DNA of 64,000 bases. Origin: Symbiodinium natans. Lineage: Eukaryota; Sar; Dinophyceae; Suessiales; Symbiodiniaceae. Below, piece by piece: positions 1-12,000 of the stretch. Every line of letters begins with the position of its first letter. Within the stretch, counting starts at the first letter, position 1. The stretch lies in NCBI GenBank assembly GCA_905221605.1, contig CAJNDS010000168.1, positions 83,501 to 147,500 on the forward strand. The letters run 5' to 3'. The position numbers were made by a program, and so were the translations under genes. Below the pieces are notes generated by a model, which worked only from the letters and a program-made list of their open reading frames with translations, was not told where the DNA came from and made no database searches.

Positions 1-2830
1 CTGTCCTTCGACAGCTTCGACACCTTGGAGACCTTCGACACCTTCGTCTTGCTGCTGGGCACGATCGACCCAGGCACTCCAGCACCAAGCCAAGACGATC
101 CCCGAGCAAGAGTCCAGGTCCTGGCATTCGCTGGGTTGCTTCGTTCGGCATGCGTCACCATGCCTTCTCGCTTGTAGAGCACGAAGTTGAAGGCGACAAA
201 GATCATCCGCTGGCAGAAGAGCCCAGGCGAGAATAATGCCTCGTTGGGGGCCACCGTCCAGTCTTCGAGACCTTGCTTGGGCAAAGGTCTACACTCTCGT
301 TACGTATTGCTTTGGGTTACAGCGTGCTGTCTTTAGCCAACCGCCTACCTTTGATGCAAAGGTCTCGCTGGAAGCTGGGATATTTCGCCATGAGCCCAGA
401 CAGCATCTGATGGCGGCCGATGACGGCCCCAAATGACTCGGTAAAAAGCTGCCCGTGGAGCAGTTCGGGCAGGAGCATGGCGATATCTCGCTTGCTGGGC
501 AGGTAGACTCTCTTGACCGTCTGCTCCAGGTAGCCTTTCAACTGTCGCTCCAAGGCCCAGGACACCGGAAATGTTTCCAGGAAGTCCTTGGTAGGTCAGT
601 CACCAGATTACAGCAAAGGGCACATTTTTTTGGGTCGGTTACTTTACAGGGGAACCCTAAACCCTGAACCCGTAAGCCCAAGAGTCAGAAAGCTGGCAGT
701 CAGCCTCCCCTTGCTGCCGCTGCACACGGCGAATGTCCGAGAGATCGTTGGTCACGATCGACGTGAACATTGAGGCCTAGGTTGCCAAGGTAGGGTTCAG
801 AGGTTGAGGGCTTGATGCAGACCCTAAACCCCAAACCCTAGACCCTAAACCCTAAACCCTAGACCCTAAACCCCCCACCACCACCACCACCACCCAAAAC
901 AAACGAAGAAACGACTCCCCTGCAGCCACCAGAGCCGCCAGGAGGACCATGGTCGTTGCTGCGAGGGCAAGGCCTGGCGGGCACCCGCAGGGCGCCCTGG
1001 GCTTAGGGACCACTTAGATCTCATCAAAAGGGTTCAATAGCCCTGATTGAACCCTAGACCTGAATTAAGCCCGCAACCCTAAACCAATAGGCGGGGGGGG
1101 GGGATTTTTAAGGTGCCCCTGGCTCTATATTTTTTTTGCTTCAGTGCTAGTTCAATACAGCACTGCACCGGTTTCCACGGCTTCTGCTTCCGACATGCAG
1201 CACCTGCCTCGATCCGTCTGCGAGGTAAGCAGGACGTTGTCCGTGGTCTTGGAGGGAGGGATCCTGTCAGGGGACTAAAGGAGGGACCCTTATTGAGAAC
1301 CTCAGGGGGTTGTTTCGGGGTATTTGGGGGGCTATTTAGGCATCTTATACCCATGAATCCTGGAAATGGCCCACTCCAGCGTGACGCGGTACTGCTCCAC
1401 CGTCGACAGGTCCATGAAGTCGGAGGGCCCCTCGGTGTTGACCCATCCATCCAAGGCTCGGCCGGACGCAAACCAGGCGCAGGTCAGCCAGTGAAGGCCG
1501 ATCAGGCACATGACGATCGTGGAGAAGACGTTCCACGCCGCACGCACCTTCAGCCTCCGGAGTTCGCCTGCCCCACGAGTAAGAGAGACCCTAAGACCCT
1601 AACACCGTGACCCTGTGCTTGACCGTAAGACTTGTGCTTCTTCAGCCTTCTTGGGATTCTTACCCGCCTCGGTTCCATCTGGCGAAGATTCGCGAAAGCC
1701 CCCGGAAGGCGTCGATTTCGGAGCTGTGCCGAAGGCGGAGAATCTCAGGCCCTGTGGTGGAGGGGCACCACGTGCAACGGCTTACTGGGCCAGGGCTCGC
1801 AGGTCTAATAATGTCTATGACATTCTATGGCTCGAGACCACACCCACTGAGAATTTTCTGTAGAAGAATCTCGGAACTATCGAGCCTCGAAGCAGAAACT
1901 GCACATGGACTGAAGGGCTGCTTCCCGCCACGGCGGCGCAGATGAGCAAGATCAGAAGCACGACCTCCAGAAGCACATTCCCAAGGGAGGTCAACTCAGC
2001 GTAACTGCAACAGGAGATGCTCCGCGATGTCCAAAACATCGGCAGGCTTAGCGTCCAGAAGATGATCCGGAGTAGCTCCATCACCCAAGGCTCATGGAAG
2101 GACAAGGCGAGAAGCGGTAGGGATATGCAATCCCACAGCAAAACAGCGGCAACCCCCGCAGCCCACAACCGCCTCCAATTCGACAGCCGGTTGTGTGAGA
2201 CATCCTCGCCGTTCACCACGACGGTTGTGGAAATCGTCTTCGCGCCCTTGCTGCTGCTGAGTCGGCAGGTGCCTAGCTCTTGATGCCGCTTTGTCCATGA
2301 CAGGCTAAGGGCATACCCAGATTTTCCGTCCTCGTCCTCCTCTTCATCCTCCTCTAGCGATTCTAGCACGGAGCTCGGCTGCACAATCGACTCCTGGAAT
2401 TGGACCTTTTGGGAATTTCAGGAACCACGCCAGGATGCGGGTAATATGGGGACCTTAATGATTGGAATAGGGTTTGGGGGGTTAGTGTAGTATAATTCCA
2501 AAGGGATCATAAGGGAATACTATCTGTACTAATTCCGACCCCTATATTACCCTGGTTTGTGTTGGTAGCTTGTACAAAAGGAACCCAAAGACAAAGGGCA
2601 CCACTGGGCTACCAAGCGACTGGGTTTCCCCTTGGGGGCGCAGGCTCCATCACCATGCGTGGGTCCGAGGGAGGCGCCTCTTCGCGCGACGCAGGTGGGG
2701 ATCGCAGCGTTGAGGGTGCTGACACGGAGTGAGAAGAGCCCCTGTGCTCACCTTCATGTGATGCCAGCAGGCCCTGAATGAGCTGCTCGATTTGCTCCAT
2801 GACAAGCTTCACCCTGCCATTCGTGTCCAT
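1..2830 (-). CDS. CNG/EAG-like six-TM cation channel, copy 1 (3' end outside window)
   Basis: Probable plasma-membrane cation channel with a cyclic-nucleotide-binding-like C-terminus. ATG at 2,830 (MDTNGRVKLV). Predicted exons: e1 2,830-~2,635; e2 ~2,414-~1,800 (S1-S3); e3 1,751-1,668 (Arg-containing S4/S4-S5 segment); e4 1,567-1,360 (S5 with HWLTCAWF, pore helix); e5 1,263-1,208 (pore loop); e6 973-939 and e7 776-687 (S6, then LSDIRR); e8 586-349 (C-linker, SWALERQLKGYL); e9 271 to the left edge (cNBD start, FVAFNFVLYKR). Exon phases agree throughout. Donors are GC (e3, e5, e6), GA (e4, e7) and GT (e8); all acceptors are AG|G. Joined e4/e5 reads WAISRIPPSKTTDN, so there is no GYG filter. Paralog of the gene at 19,780-23,955. 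The family is confident; ion selectivity and ligand are not known. The e2 end is not resolved. Confidence 0.78.
2415..2634 (-). other. Copy-1-specific insertion, candidate intron between e1 and e2
   Basis: Copy 2 reads straight through here in its N-terminal coding region (an acidic, Pro-rich stretch), while copy 1 has about 220 bases with stops in every frame between PAPP and QFQESIV. On the minus strand both ends carry AAGG, compatible with a 4-bp target repeat and an AAAG|G acceptor. The inner ends (GGAAACCCAG and GGAATTTCAG) are a weak inverted repeat. The boundaries are approximate because the flanking exon sequence has diverged. Confidence 0.45.
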
Positions 2831-2860
2831 GGCCGGCCCGATCCCTATGCCCCAAACCCT

Positions 2861-3545
2861 AAACCCTAAACCCTAAACCCCAAACCCCAAACCCTAAACC
2901 CCAAACCCCAAACCCTAAACCCTAAACCCTCAGCCCACGGAAGCCTGGAGCCCAGACACAGTCCAAGCGCAACATGCGGAGAGCACGAGCAGCGTCTTCG
3001 ACTTGAGACTTGGGTGGAAGTCCCTTCGGGTTTAGGGTTGAGAGTTTAGGGTTTAGGGTTCAGGGTTTAGGGTTTAGGGTTTAGGGTTTAGGGTTTAGGG
3101 TTTAGGGTTTAGGGTTTAGGGTTTAGGGTTTAAGCCCTCAACTCTCTGCCTGGAGTTGTAGGTTGAAGCTATTTCGTGGCCTGCGCTGGCGACCCTTGCT
3201 GCCGCCATGATGGTTCTTATGACGAATAGAATACTCCTAAACCCTAAACCCTAAACCCTGAACCCTGATAGCCCTAAACCCTAAACCCTGATAGCCCTAA
3301 ACCCTAAACGATGCCATTTTGACGATGTTGCCTCCTATCATTACGACACTCAAGCTGCCTTGACTGCTCCGTGGGACATGAGGCTCAAGATTCGAAACGT
3401 TTGTGTTCTTGAAGGCCTCATCTGCCTTGAAAAGAACAAAAGCACGAAACTTGAGTGATTCCGTACTGTCACTATCTAGCCCTAAACCCTAAACCCTAAA
3501 CCCTAAATCCTTCACCCTTACTAAACCCTAAACCCTAAGTACCCA
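2861..3545. repeat. Interstitial telomere-motif tracts upstream of channel copy 1
   Basis: Separate tracts of CCCTAAA (2,861-2,928; 3,237-3,310; 3,478-3,537) and of TTTAGGG (3,030-3,132) are separated by 50-170 bases of ordinary sequence. The orientation flips between tracts, and variants such as CCCCAAA and CCCTGAA are mixed in. No gene is recognised between them. Confidence 0.9.
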
Positions 3546-3614
3546 GCTGCAGGCTTCAGCCTTGGCTCTTGCCGCGGCCTTCGCTTCAGTCTGGGCCCGC
3601 CAAGCCATCGGCAT

Positions 3615-3925
3615 GTAACACAAAATAATATGCATATAATATCATATCATATCACAATAATGTAATGTGTATATAATATAGTATCATATAATATCATATA
3701 ATATCATATCATGTAATATCATATCATATCACATCATAGCATATAACAATAATGTAGTATGATACAATATGTTTAAAGTAGAAGAGCATAGATATAGAAT
3801 AGAATCGAAGCGAATAGAATAGAACGAGAAAAAATGAATAGAATAGAATAGCATAGAAAAGAAAAGAATCGAATAGAATGGAACAGCATAGAAGCGAATC
3901 GAATAGAATAGAATAGAATGAGCAT
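3615..3925. repeat. Two adjacent microsatellite blocks, ATATC-type and GAATA-type
   Basis: 3,630-3,775 is an imperfect run of ATCAT/ATATC/ATAAT units. 3,780-3,925 is an imperfect run of GAATA/GAATC units. Both are AT-rich islands in a GC-rich neighbourhood. The Phe/Ser/Tyr-rich reading frames across them are products of the repeat. Confidence 0.85.
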
Positions 3926-3949
3926 AATGCAAAATGGATTTTGAGATAC

Positions 3950-5195
3950 TGTACTTTGACAAAGGGGTGCTGGCTGCTAGCAATCCATTTGAGACTGAAT
4001 GTCTGCGTACAAGTGTTTGCTGCTGCGCACCTCCAACTCATGAACGACAACGCTACGCGTGCTCTAAGCTGATCTGATACTCAACATCTTTTCCGCAGCT
4101 CGTCGCCAAGAGCGGACTGATGTCGGTGCAGGGGAGTTGAAAGAAAGTCAGTCTGCAAGCGTGCTGCGCAGCACGCGCCAACCGCATTCTGCAGCAGCGC
4201 CTGAAGATGTTGCCGCCGTGGCTGAGCTGAATCACGGAGGCCGGCAGAAGCTGGAAGCCCCTGCGACTGCATATTGCTGCATCGTGCTTACTAGGGGAGC
4301 ATCGTCTGGAGGGTGCGTCACGCTGTCTGGCGCCAGTGCTGACTGGTTTCAAGCGACTTCAATGCACTCTCTTGGCATCCACTAGCGTGATGGTTCCCAC
4401 ATTGGGGCATGTTGCATGTTCTGGCGCAGCCAAAGCAGCGTGAAAAGCTAACACGGGTGGTGTCGTCACATCACGGTTCGTGGAGGGTCCTCAGGGGCAT
4501 CGTCTGCCTATCGGCGTCCCACAAAGGCCAGCTCTATTCACCTGCAAGACCTTGCAAGTGCTACAATGCCTGCTGCAAAAGTGACCTGCGTTTCCCAGCA
4601 TCAAGAGACAAGATGCACTTGGAGATTGTACTCCTGCCCTATGGGCCACTGCCCTAGTTCTGCTAAGATCGAAGCAGCCATCCTGCACAAGGATGTTGCT
4701 CGCCTGTTGGAGCGAGCTTGCGGCTGGCTTTGCAAAGATGCAGCTGGCTGGCATGACGGGGACAGGTGCGGACGAAGATGACTCAAGAGCTCTGCATCCC
4801 AGACATGCCAGCCCGACTCTGATAGCTCGGATGGGGAGGATCTCGGCACGACAGTGTTCAAGTGCGAGGTGCACGCCTTGTGAAGACAATCATGGCAGTG
4901 CTTGAGACAGTCCACAGACCTCGCTGGACTGCGTGGCATGCCCCACTCATTTGCAGCTGAACGCCATATGCGGCCACATGCAGACACGCCAGTTGAAGTA
5001 CCCCGGGGTCACCTTCGTACCAAAGAATGCAGCCGGTGCACTTGGAGAGGCTCCCAAGGCCTGGAGCACTGGTCGGGCCAGTTGCCCTTCTTCGACAAGA
5101 AGGGGCGCGGTCGGGGGCCACCGCAATCGCGTAATGCATGCTTTGGCCTGGGAGCTGCTCATGGACCGATGTGCAAATGAGGCCTCAACTTTGGA
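3950..5195. other. Non-repetitive GC-rich interval, no gene recognised
   Basis: Overlapping open frames of 60-130 codons occur on both strands, as expected in GC-rich DNA. None shows a recognisable domain, membrane segment or splice-consistent exon chain. It could hold exons of an unrecognised gene or degraded transposon sequence. Confidence 0.5.
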
Positions 5196-5715
5196 GAAGA
5201 GGGTTTAGGGTTTAGGGTTTAGGGTTTAAGCCTACAGTGCCTACAGTGCCTACAGTGCCTAGGCAGGTCTCCACGGCATCTCAGGTCTGAGCTGCCTGCC
5301 TGAAGGCAGCGTGCAGAGACCAGCATCGTCGCGAAGACCACGGGCTGCGTCGACTCTTCTGCCCAGCGGGATGCACAACTTGCCGACCGCGATGTTGCAA
5401 GAATGTTCCAGGCTCAGGAGGCTGGCGCATGGGCCGCCTTGCACCGGCATGCCCCGAAACCCTCTACCACCCTGAAAGCCCCTAAACCCTAAACCCTAAA
5501 CCCTCTACTCGCCTCTGCCTCATCTCTGCAGCAGGCCAGGTTCCAAGAGTGTGTGGCTGCTCAGGCAGGGCTGCGAACTTGCGGCCCGGCTAGCTGGACA
5601 GGTTTCGGGTTGGCTTTGCTGATGACCCTTCAGGACTCGTAGGGTTTAGGGTGTAGGATTTAGGGTTTAGGGTTTAGGGTTTAGGGTTTAGGGTCCAGGG
5701 TTTGGGGCTTAGGGC
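5196..5715. repeat. Telomere-motif tracts and a CCTACAGTG triplication
   Basis: TTTAGGG tracts lie at 5,199-5,228 and 5,639-5,700, and CCCTAAA at 5,484-5,508. Immediately after the first tract, CCTACAGTG is repeated three times (5,231-5,260). The gaps hold short unrecognised GC-rich sequence. Confidence 0.85.
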
Positions 5716-6019
5716 GTAGAACATCGACAGCCGGCGTACCCTGCGCAGGCCACCGAGACCTCGGCCTGAGCCGCTGCTCCTCTCAGCCGCACTCTCTGCC
5801 GCAAGTGAGGCCCAAGGCTTGTGTAGAAGCCGGGAAAGAACCAACGTGCAGCAACCTCTAAACATGTTCAGGGACCTTTCGGACCTTGCGGGAGGGGCAC
5901 GCTCCGCTCCTTGCGCGCGGGTGACTTGCCCGGCCCTGCCAGGCGGACGCCTTGCAGGACAGCCGCGCCCTGCGCCTCAGAATGCCTGCAGCCCTTGGTG
6001 GGGACCTCCACGACCATCC
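5716..6019. other. GC-rich flank of the satellite array, no gene recognised
   Basis: Single-copy in the window up to about 6,020, where homology to the satellite begins. Open frames on both strands lack recognisable features. Confidence 0.4.
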
Positions 6020-9000
6020 CGAGAGCATCATCGACCCGCCCCTTTCCGAGCACGAGCAACGACAACGATCTTGAGGAAGACAGGGGCGGGCGCTGCGAAA
6101 CCGTCATGCACCTTCACGCCCCACGCGCAGAAACAGCTAGTCTCTGGTGCGTGTCGCACACAATTGCGGATGACGTGATGGCTTGCAGGCAGGCCAGCCG
6201 CACATCAAGTCAAAGGCAAAGGCAAATCACGGGAGACAGCAATGCCGAGCCGCGTCCTATGTCAGTGTTTGTTGGTATCGGTGCCATCGGAAGCTAGTCT
6301 TGGGCTCTGTAAAGTGGAAGCACGAGCCAGGGCTGGATGCCACGGCCCAGTCAGCACTCTCGCGATGCCGGTTGCATAAGGCAGGGAGCAGCTGCGCAGC
6401 GGAATGTCGCCAGCAGGTAGCTGCGGGAACCGTGAAAAAAGAGGACCATGGGTCAGTTGCATAGGCCGGCCAGCATCAAAGAAGCATGATACAGCTCAGG
6501 GACAGGGGCTGTGTGGAGGGGCGAGGCACAGGGCCTCTGGTCTCTGTGATCTTGTGAAGTCTCCAGCCGTTGAGGACTTTGAGTATCATGGGGTCCTCAA
6601 CCCTATGCCCGGAACCCCTAGGGTGTAAGTACCCGCTTGTTCAAGGGGCTTGTGCTTAGGCTTCGGTGTTTCGAGCCTTTCTTATGGACTGCGCTCTGAA
6701 GATTCAGGCTGAGGGCCTACAAAGCTTCTACGCTGCTATAGGGGTTTGGGGCTGAGGGCTCTCGACACTACGGAACACGGATCAAGCGAGCCGCGCGCAA
6801 GCACACTCAGCCCGAAGAAGGTCCGTGATGACATAAGGCAGCGCCTCAAGTCAGTGCACAGGCTTCAACGAGCTACGGCACACGTGGGAAGAAAGCTGCA
6901 AGAACAGCGCACCAGCAGAGCTCACAAAGGCTGGGACGCGGAGACGGGTCTTTGGGAGCCTGGCATCACCTCTGAACGCCCAGGAAGCTTCTAGATCCTC
7001 GACCTGACCTGGACCTTCGCCAACTGAGAGCAGCAGTGCTGCAGTAACTGTTGAAGCCTCTGCTTGGCCAGCGGCAGTGCTGAGGACCCACAGCACCAAA
7101 GGTGCCTGCGTGGACTCATCTCATCAACTCAATGACGGAGGCTGCGACGTGAACACAGAATGGGTAGTGCGAGTTCTGGCCAAGGGAAGACAACGAAGAA
7201 CTCTAAACTGAAATTCCCGAAGCGCGTCAGCTCTGCGGCACGTTCGATCCAGCACCAACGATCTTGCGGAAGACTCGGACGGACTCTGCAAAACCGGCGT
7301 GCGCCTTCACGCACTCCAGTTGCAGAAGCCGCCAGCCTCTGGCGCGTGTCGCACACAATTGCGGATGGCGTGATGGCTTTGGGGCAGACCAGCCGCACGT
7401 CAAGTCAAAGGCAAAGGCAAATCACGGGAGACAGCAATGCCGAGCCGCGCCCTATCTCAGGGGTTGTTGGGATCGCTGCCGTCGGAAGTTGCTGCAAGTC
7501 TCGGGCTCTGTAGCGTGGAAGCACGAGCAAGGGCTGGATGCCCCGGCCCAGTCAGCACTCTCGCGATGCCGGTTGCATAAGGTAGGGAGCAGCTGCGCAG
7601 CAGCATGTCGCCAAGACTGCCAAGAGATAGCTGCGAGAACCGTGAACAAAGAGGCCCATGGGTCAGTTGCTTAGGCCGGATAGCATATATAGCATCAAAG
7701 AAGCATGATACAGCTCAGGGACAGCGGCTGTGTGGAGGGGCGAGGCACAGGGTCTCTGGTCTCTGTGATCTTGTGAAGTCCCGATTTCCTCCACAACAGT
7801 AGTCTGCCCCAACCTCTCTTGCCTCCGGGCACGGATGCTAACTCCAGGAGGCCGGAAAGAGACGTCGCAAAATTCGGATGCCGGGGGAGGCAGGACAGGA
7901 GCAGCCAAGTCGCTCTCCACACTGCCGAACACGGATCAAACGAGGCACGTCCTTGCGCACAGAGCCCGAAGCAGGTCCATGATGACATAAGGCAGAGTGG
8001 AGACGGGTCTTTGGGAGCTTGGCATCATGTTGTCTAGACTTGACCTGGAGCCTCGCCAATTGGACGCTCCACTGCTGCGGTAGATGCTGCGACCTATACT
8101 TGGCCAGCGGCGGTGCCGAGAACACGCAGCACCAAAGGTGCCTGCGTGGACACATCAAGTCAATGACGGCGGCTGCGAGACGAACGCGGTGTAGTAGGCA
8201 GCGGCTCCGATCGACAGCAACTAAACGCATCATCGACCCACCCCTTTCGGAGTTTGCAGGAGCAACGACGACGATCTTGAGGAAGACAGGGGCGGACGCT
8301 GCGAAACCGTCATGCACCTTCACGCCCCACGCGCAGAAACAGCTAGTCTCTGGCGCGTATCGCACACCATTGCGGATGGCGTGATGGCTTGCGGGCAGGC
8401 CAGCCGCACATCAAGTCAAAGGCACAGGCAAATCACGGGAGACAGCAATGCCGAGTCGCGTCCTATCTCAGGGGTTGTTGGCATCGCTGCCGTCGGGGGT
8501 TGCTGCAAGTCTCGGGCTCTGTAACGTGGAAGCACGAGCAAGGGCTGGATGCCCCGGCCCAGTCAGCACTCTCGCGATGCCGGTTGCATAAGGCAGGGAG
8601 CAGCTGCGCAGCAGCATGTCGCCAAGACTGCCAAGAGATAGCTGCGAGAACCGTGAAAAAAGAGGCCCATGGGTCAGTTGCTTAGGCCGGATAGCATATA
8701 TAGCATCAAAGAAGCATGTGTATCAAGCTCAGGGACAGCGGCTGTGTGGAGGGCGAAGCACAGGGTCTCTGGTCTCTGTGATCTTGTGAAGTCCCGATTT
8801 CCTCCACAACAGTAGTCTGCCCCTACCTCCCTTGCCTCCGGGCACGGATGCTAACTCCAGGAGGCGGGAAAGAGACGTCGTAAAATTCGGATGCCGGGGG
8901 AGGCAGGACAGGAGCAGCCAAGTCGCTCTCCACACTGCCGAACACGGATCAAACGAGGCACGTGCTTGCGCACAGAGCCCGAAGCAGGTCCATGATGACA

Positions 9001-12000
9001 TAAGGCAGAGTGGAGACGGGTCTTTGAGAGCTTGGCATCATGTTGTCTAGACTTGACCTGGAGCCTCACCAATTGGACGCTCCACTGCTGCGGTAGATGC
9101 TGCGACCTATACTTGGCCAGCGGCGGTGCCGAGAACATGCAGCACCAAAGGTGCCTGCGTGGACACATCAAGTCAATGACGGCGGCTGCGAGATGAACGC
9201 GGAGTAGTAGGCAGCGGCTCCGATCGACAGCAACTAAACGCATCATCGACCCACCCCTTTCGGAGTTTGCAGGAGCAACGACGACGATCTTGAGGAAGAC
9301 AGGGGCGGACGCTGCGAAACCGTCATGCACCTTCACGCCCCACGCGCAGAAACAGCTAGTCTCTGGCGCGTGTCGCACACCATTGCGGATGGCGTGATGG
9401 CTTGCGGACAGGCCAGCCGCACATCAAGTCAAAGGCAAAGGCAAATCACGGGAGACAGCAATGCCGAGCCGCGTCCTATCTCAGGGGGTTGTTGGCATCG
9501 CTGCCGTCGGAAGTTGCTGCAAGTCTCGGCTCTGTAACGTGGAAGCACGAGCAAGGGCTGGATGCCACAGCCCAGTCAGCACTCTCGCGATGCCGGTTGC
9601 ATAAGGTAGGGAGCAGCTGCGCAGCGGAATGTCGCCAGCAGGTAGCTGCGGGAACCGTGAAAAAAGAGGCCAATGGGTCAGTTGCATAGGCCGGCCAGCA
9701 GCAAAATAAGCATGATACAGCTCAGGGACAGGGGCTGTGTGGAGGGGCGAGGCACAGGGTCTCTGGTCTTTGTGATCTTGTGAAGCCTCCAGCCGTTGAG
9801 GGCTTTAAGTATCATGGGGTCCTCAACCCTATGCCCGGAACCTTTAGGGTATAGCTACACAGCTTGCTCAAGCACCTTGTGCTTACGCACCGGTGTTTAG
9901 AGCCTTTCTTATGGACTGCGCTGAAGATTCAGGCTGAGGGCCTACAAAGCTTCTACGATGCTATAGGGGTTTAGGGCTGAAGGCTCTCCACACTACAGAA
10001 CGCGGATCAAGTGAGCCGCGCGCGAGCACACTCAGCCCGAAGAAGGTCCGTGATGACGTAAGGCAGCGCCTCAAGTCAGTGCACAGGCTTCAACGAGCTA
10101 CGGCACACGTGGGAAGAAAGCTGCAAGAACAGCGCACCAGCAGAGCTCACAAAGGCTGGGACGTGGAGACGGGTCTTTGGCTTGGCATCACCTATGAACG
10201 CCCAGGAAGCTTCTAGATCCTCGACCTGACCTGGACCTTCGCCAACTGAGAGCAGCAGTGCTGCAGTAACTGTTGAAGCCTCTGCTTGGCCAGCGGCAGT
10301 GCCGAGGACACACAGCACCAAAGGTGCCTGCGTGGACTCATCAACTCAATGACGGAGGCTGCGACGTGAACACAGAATGGGTAGCGCGAGTTCTGGCCAA
10401 GGGAAGACAACGAAGAACTCTAAACTGAAATTCCCGAAGCGCGTCAGCTCTGCGGCACGTTCGATCCAGCACCAACGATCTTGCGGAAGACTCGGACGGA
10501 CTCTGCAAAACCGGCGTGCGCCTTCACGCACTCCAGTTGCAGAAGCCGCCAGCCTCTGGCGCGTGTCGCACACAATTGCGGATGGCGTGATGGCTTTGGG
10601 GCAGACCAGCCGCACGTCAAGTCAAAGGCAAAGGCAAATCACGGGAGACAGCAATGCCGAGCCGCGCCCTATCTCAGGGGTTGTTGGCATCGCTGCCGTC
10701 GGAAGTTGCTGCAAGTCTCGGGCTCTGTAGCGTGGAAGCACGAGCAAGGGCTGGATGCCCCGGCCCAGTCAGCACTCTCGCGATGCCGGTTGCATAAGGT
10801 AGGGAGCAGCTGCGCAGCAGCATGTCGCCAAGACTGCCAAGAGATAGCTGCGAGAACCGTGAAAAAAGAGGCCCCGGATAGCATATATAGCATCAAAGAA
10901 GCATGTGTATCAAGCTCAGGGACAGCGGCTGTGTGGAGGGCGAGGCACAGGGTCTCTGGTCTCTGTGCAACAGTAGTCTGCCCCTACCTCTCTTGCCTCC
11001 GGGCACGGATGCTAACTCCAGGAGGCGGGAAAGAGACGTCGTAAAATTCGGATGCCGGGGGAGGCAGGACAGGAGCAGCCAAGTCGCTCTCCACACTGCC
11101 GAACACGGATCAAACGAGGCACGTGCTTGCGCACAGAGCCCGAAGCAGGTCCATGATGACATAAGGCGGAGTGGAGACGGGTCTTTGAGAGCTTGGCATC
11201 ATGTTGTCTAGACTTGACCTGGAGCCTCGCCAATTGGACGCTCCACTGCTGCGGTAGATGCTGCGACGTATACTTGGCCAGTGGCGGTGCCGAAAACACG
11301 CAGCACCAAAGGTGCCTGCGTGGACACATCAAGTCAATGACGGCGGCTGCGAGATGAACTCGGAGTAGTAGGCAGCGGCTCCGATCGACAGCAACAAAAC
11401 GCATCATCGACCCGCCCCTTTCCGACTTTGCAGGAGCAACGACGACGATCTTGAGGAAGACAGGGGCGGACGCTGCGAAACCGTCATGCACCTTCACGCC
11501 CCACGCACAGAAACAGCTCGTCTCTGGCGCGTGTCGCACACAAAAGCGGATGGCGTGATGGCTTGCGGGCAGGCCAGCCGCACGTCAAGTCAAAGGCAAA
11601 GGCAAATCACGGGAGACAGCAATGCCGAGCCGCGTCCCATCTCAGGGGTTGTTGGCATCGCTGCCGTCGGAAGTTGCTGCAAGTCTCGGGCTCTGTAACC
11701 TGGAAGAATGAGCAAGGGCTGGATGCCCCGGCCCAGTCAGCACTCTCGCGATGCCGGTTGCATAAGGTAGGGAGCAGCTGCGCAGCAGCATGTCGCCAAG
11801 ACTGCCAAGAGATAGCCGCGAGAACCGTGAAAAAAGAGGCCCATGGGTCAGTTGCTTAGGCCGGATAGCATATATAGCATCAAAGAAGCATGATACAGCT
11901 CAGGGACAGCGGCTGCGTGGAGGGCGAGGCACAGGGTCTCTGGTCTCTGTGATCTTGTGAAGTCCCGATTTCCTCCACAACAGTAGTCTGCCCCTACCTC

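Noticed and set aside
3305-3330. A dinoflagellate spliced-leader sequence (GCCATTTTG)
   Set aside because: Only nine bases match; the remaining conserved leader positions are absent here and were not found elsewhere in the window.
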